Positions 11,948 to 11,968 of a stretch of 11,968 nucleotides of DNA are shown piece after piece. A model generated the notes under the pieces. The model was given only the letters and a program-made list of their open reading frames with translations. It did no database searches and was not told the DNA's origin. The stretch comes from Butyrivibrio sp. CAG:318. GTDB lineage: Bacteria > Bacillota > Clostridia > Lachnospirales > Lachnospiraceae. Location of the stretch: contig FR889214.1 in the NCBI GenBank assembly GCA_000431815.1, forward strand, positions 1 through 11,968, in the 5' to 3' direction. Positions within the stretch are counted from its first letter, which is position 1; each line of letters starts with the position of its first letter. Position numbers and translations under genes: made by a program.

Positions 11948-11968
11948 CTCTATTAAGAACTAATCCTA

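Overview
The window looks like chromosomal DNA of a low-to-moderate GC Clostridia, most likely a Lachnospiraceae member. The grounds are the gene order birA - small conserved protein - dusB - greA - lysS, strong AGGAGG-type ribosome binding sites, moderately AT-rich codon use, and housekeeping proteins that read like that family. The assignment rests on recognition by eye, not on a search.

Positions 1-890: one minus-strand membrane protein of the YoaK/DUF1275 family, and a divergent promoter region facing the main plus-strand gene series. Positions 891-5965: a tightly packed plus-strand run, probably one or two operons. It holds an NfeD-like protein and an SPFH/stomatin-like protein (a membrane-microdomain pair), ornithine carbamoyltransferase (argF), a small three-helix membrane protein, biotin ligase/repressor (birA), a small DUF6145-like protein and tRNA-dihydrouridine synthase (dusB). 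Positions 5955-8528: a probable promoter at the dusB end, greA, and lysS. The lysS product is a class II lysyl-tRNA synthetase with an extra C-terminal EMAPII/Trbp111-type tRNA-binding domain. The unit closes with a clear intrinsic terminator.

Positions 8454-11725 are the accessory part. A 167-bp direct repeat (165 matches; the last 156 bp are identical) covers the last codons of lysS, its terminator, and the ribosome binding site and first 16 codons of a fic gene. Its second copy lies 3105 bp downstream. Between the copies are an intact Fic-family gene with a VbhA-like N-terminal region, about 340 bp holding decayed coding remnants, a UUCG-loop terminator, and a minus-strand two-gene operon: a DUF3990-type ADP-ribosyltransferase-like protein followed by an XRE-type regulator. 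That operon looks like a toxin-antitoxin module. Its promoter carries two perfect 16-bp palindromes of the same design (TATCATY-NN-RATGATA), probably the operators of the XRE protein. A 33-codon ORF reads straight into the second repeat copy and ends on the duplicated lysS stop. The second copy yields only a 23-codon stump of fic.

Positions 11748-11968 hold the tail of an unidentified decayed gene, then a Fur-box-like sequence and a consensus sigma-A promoter pointing out of the window. The most interesting unit is the repeat-bounded Fic plus DUF3990/XRE cassette inserted directly behind lysS.
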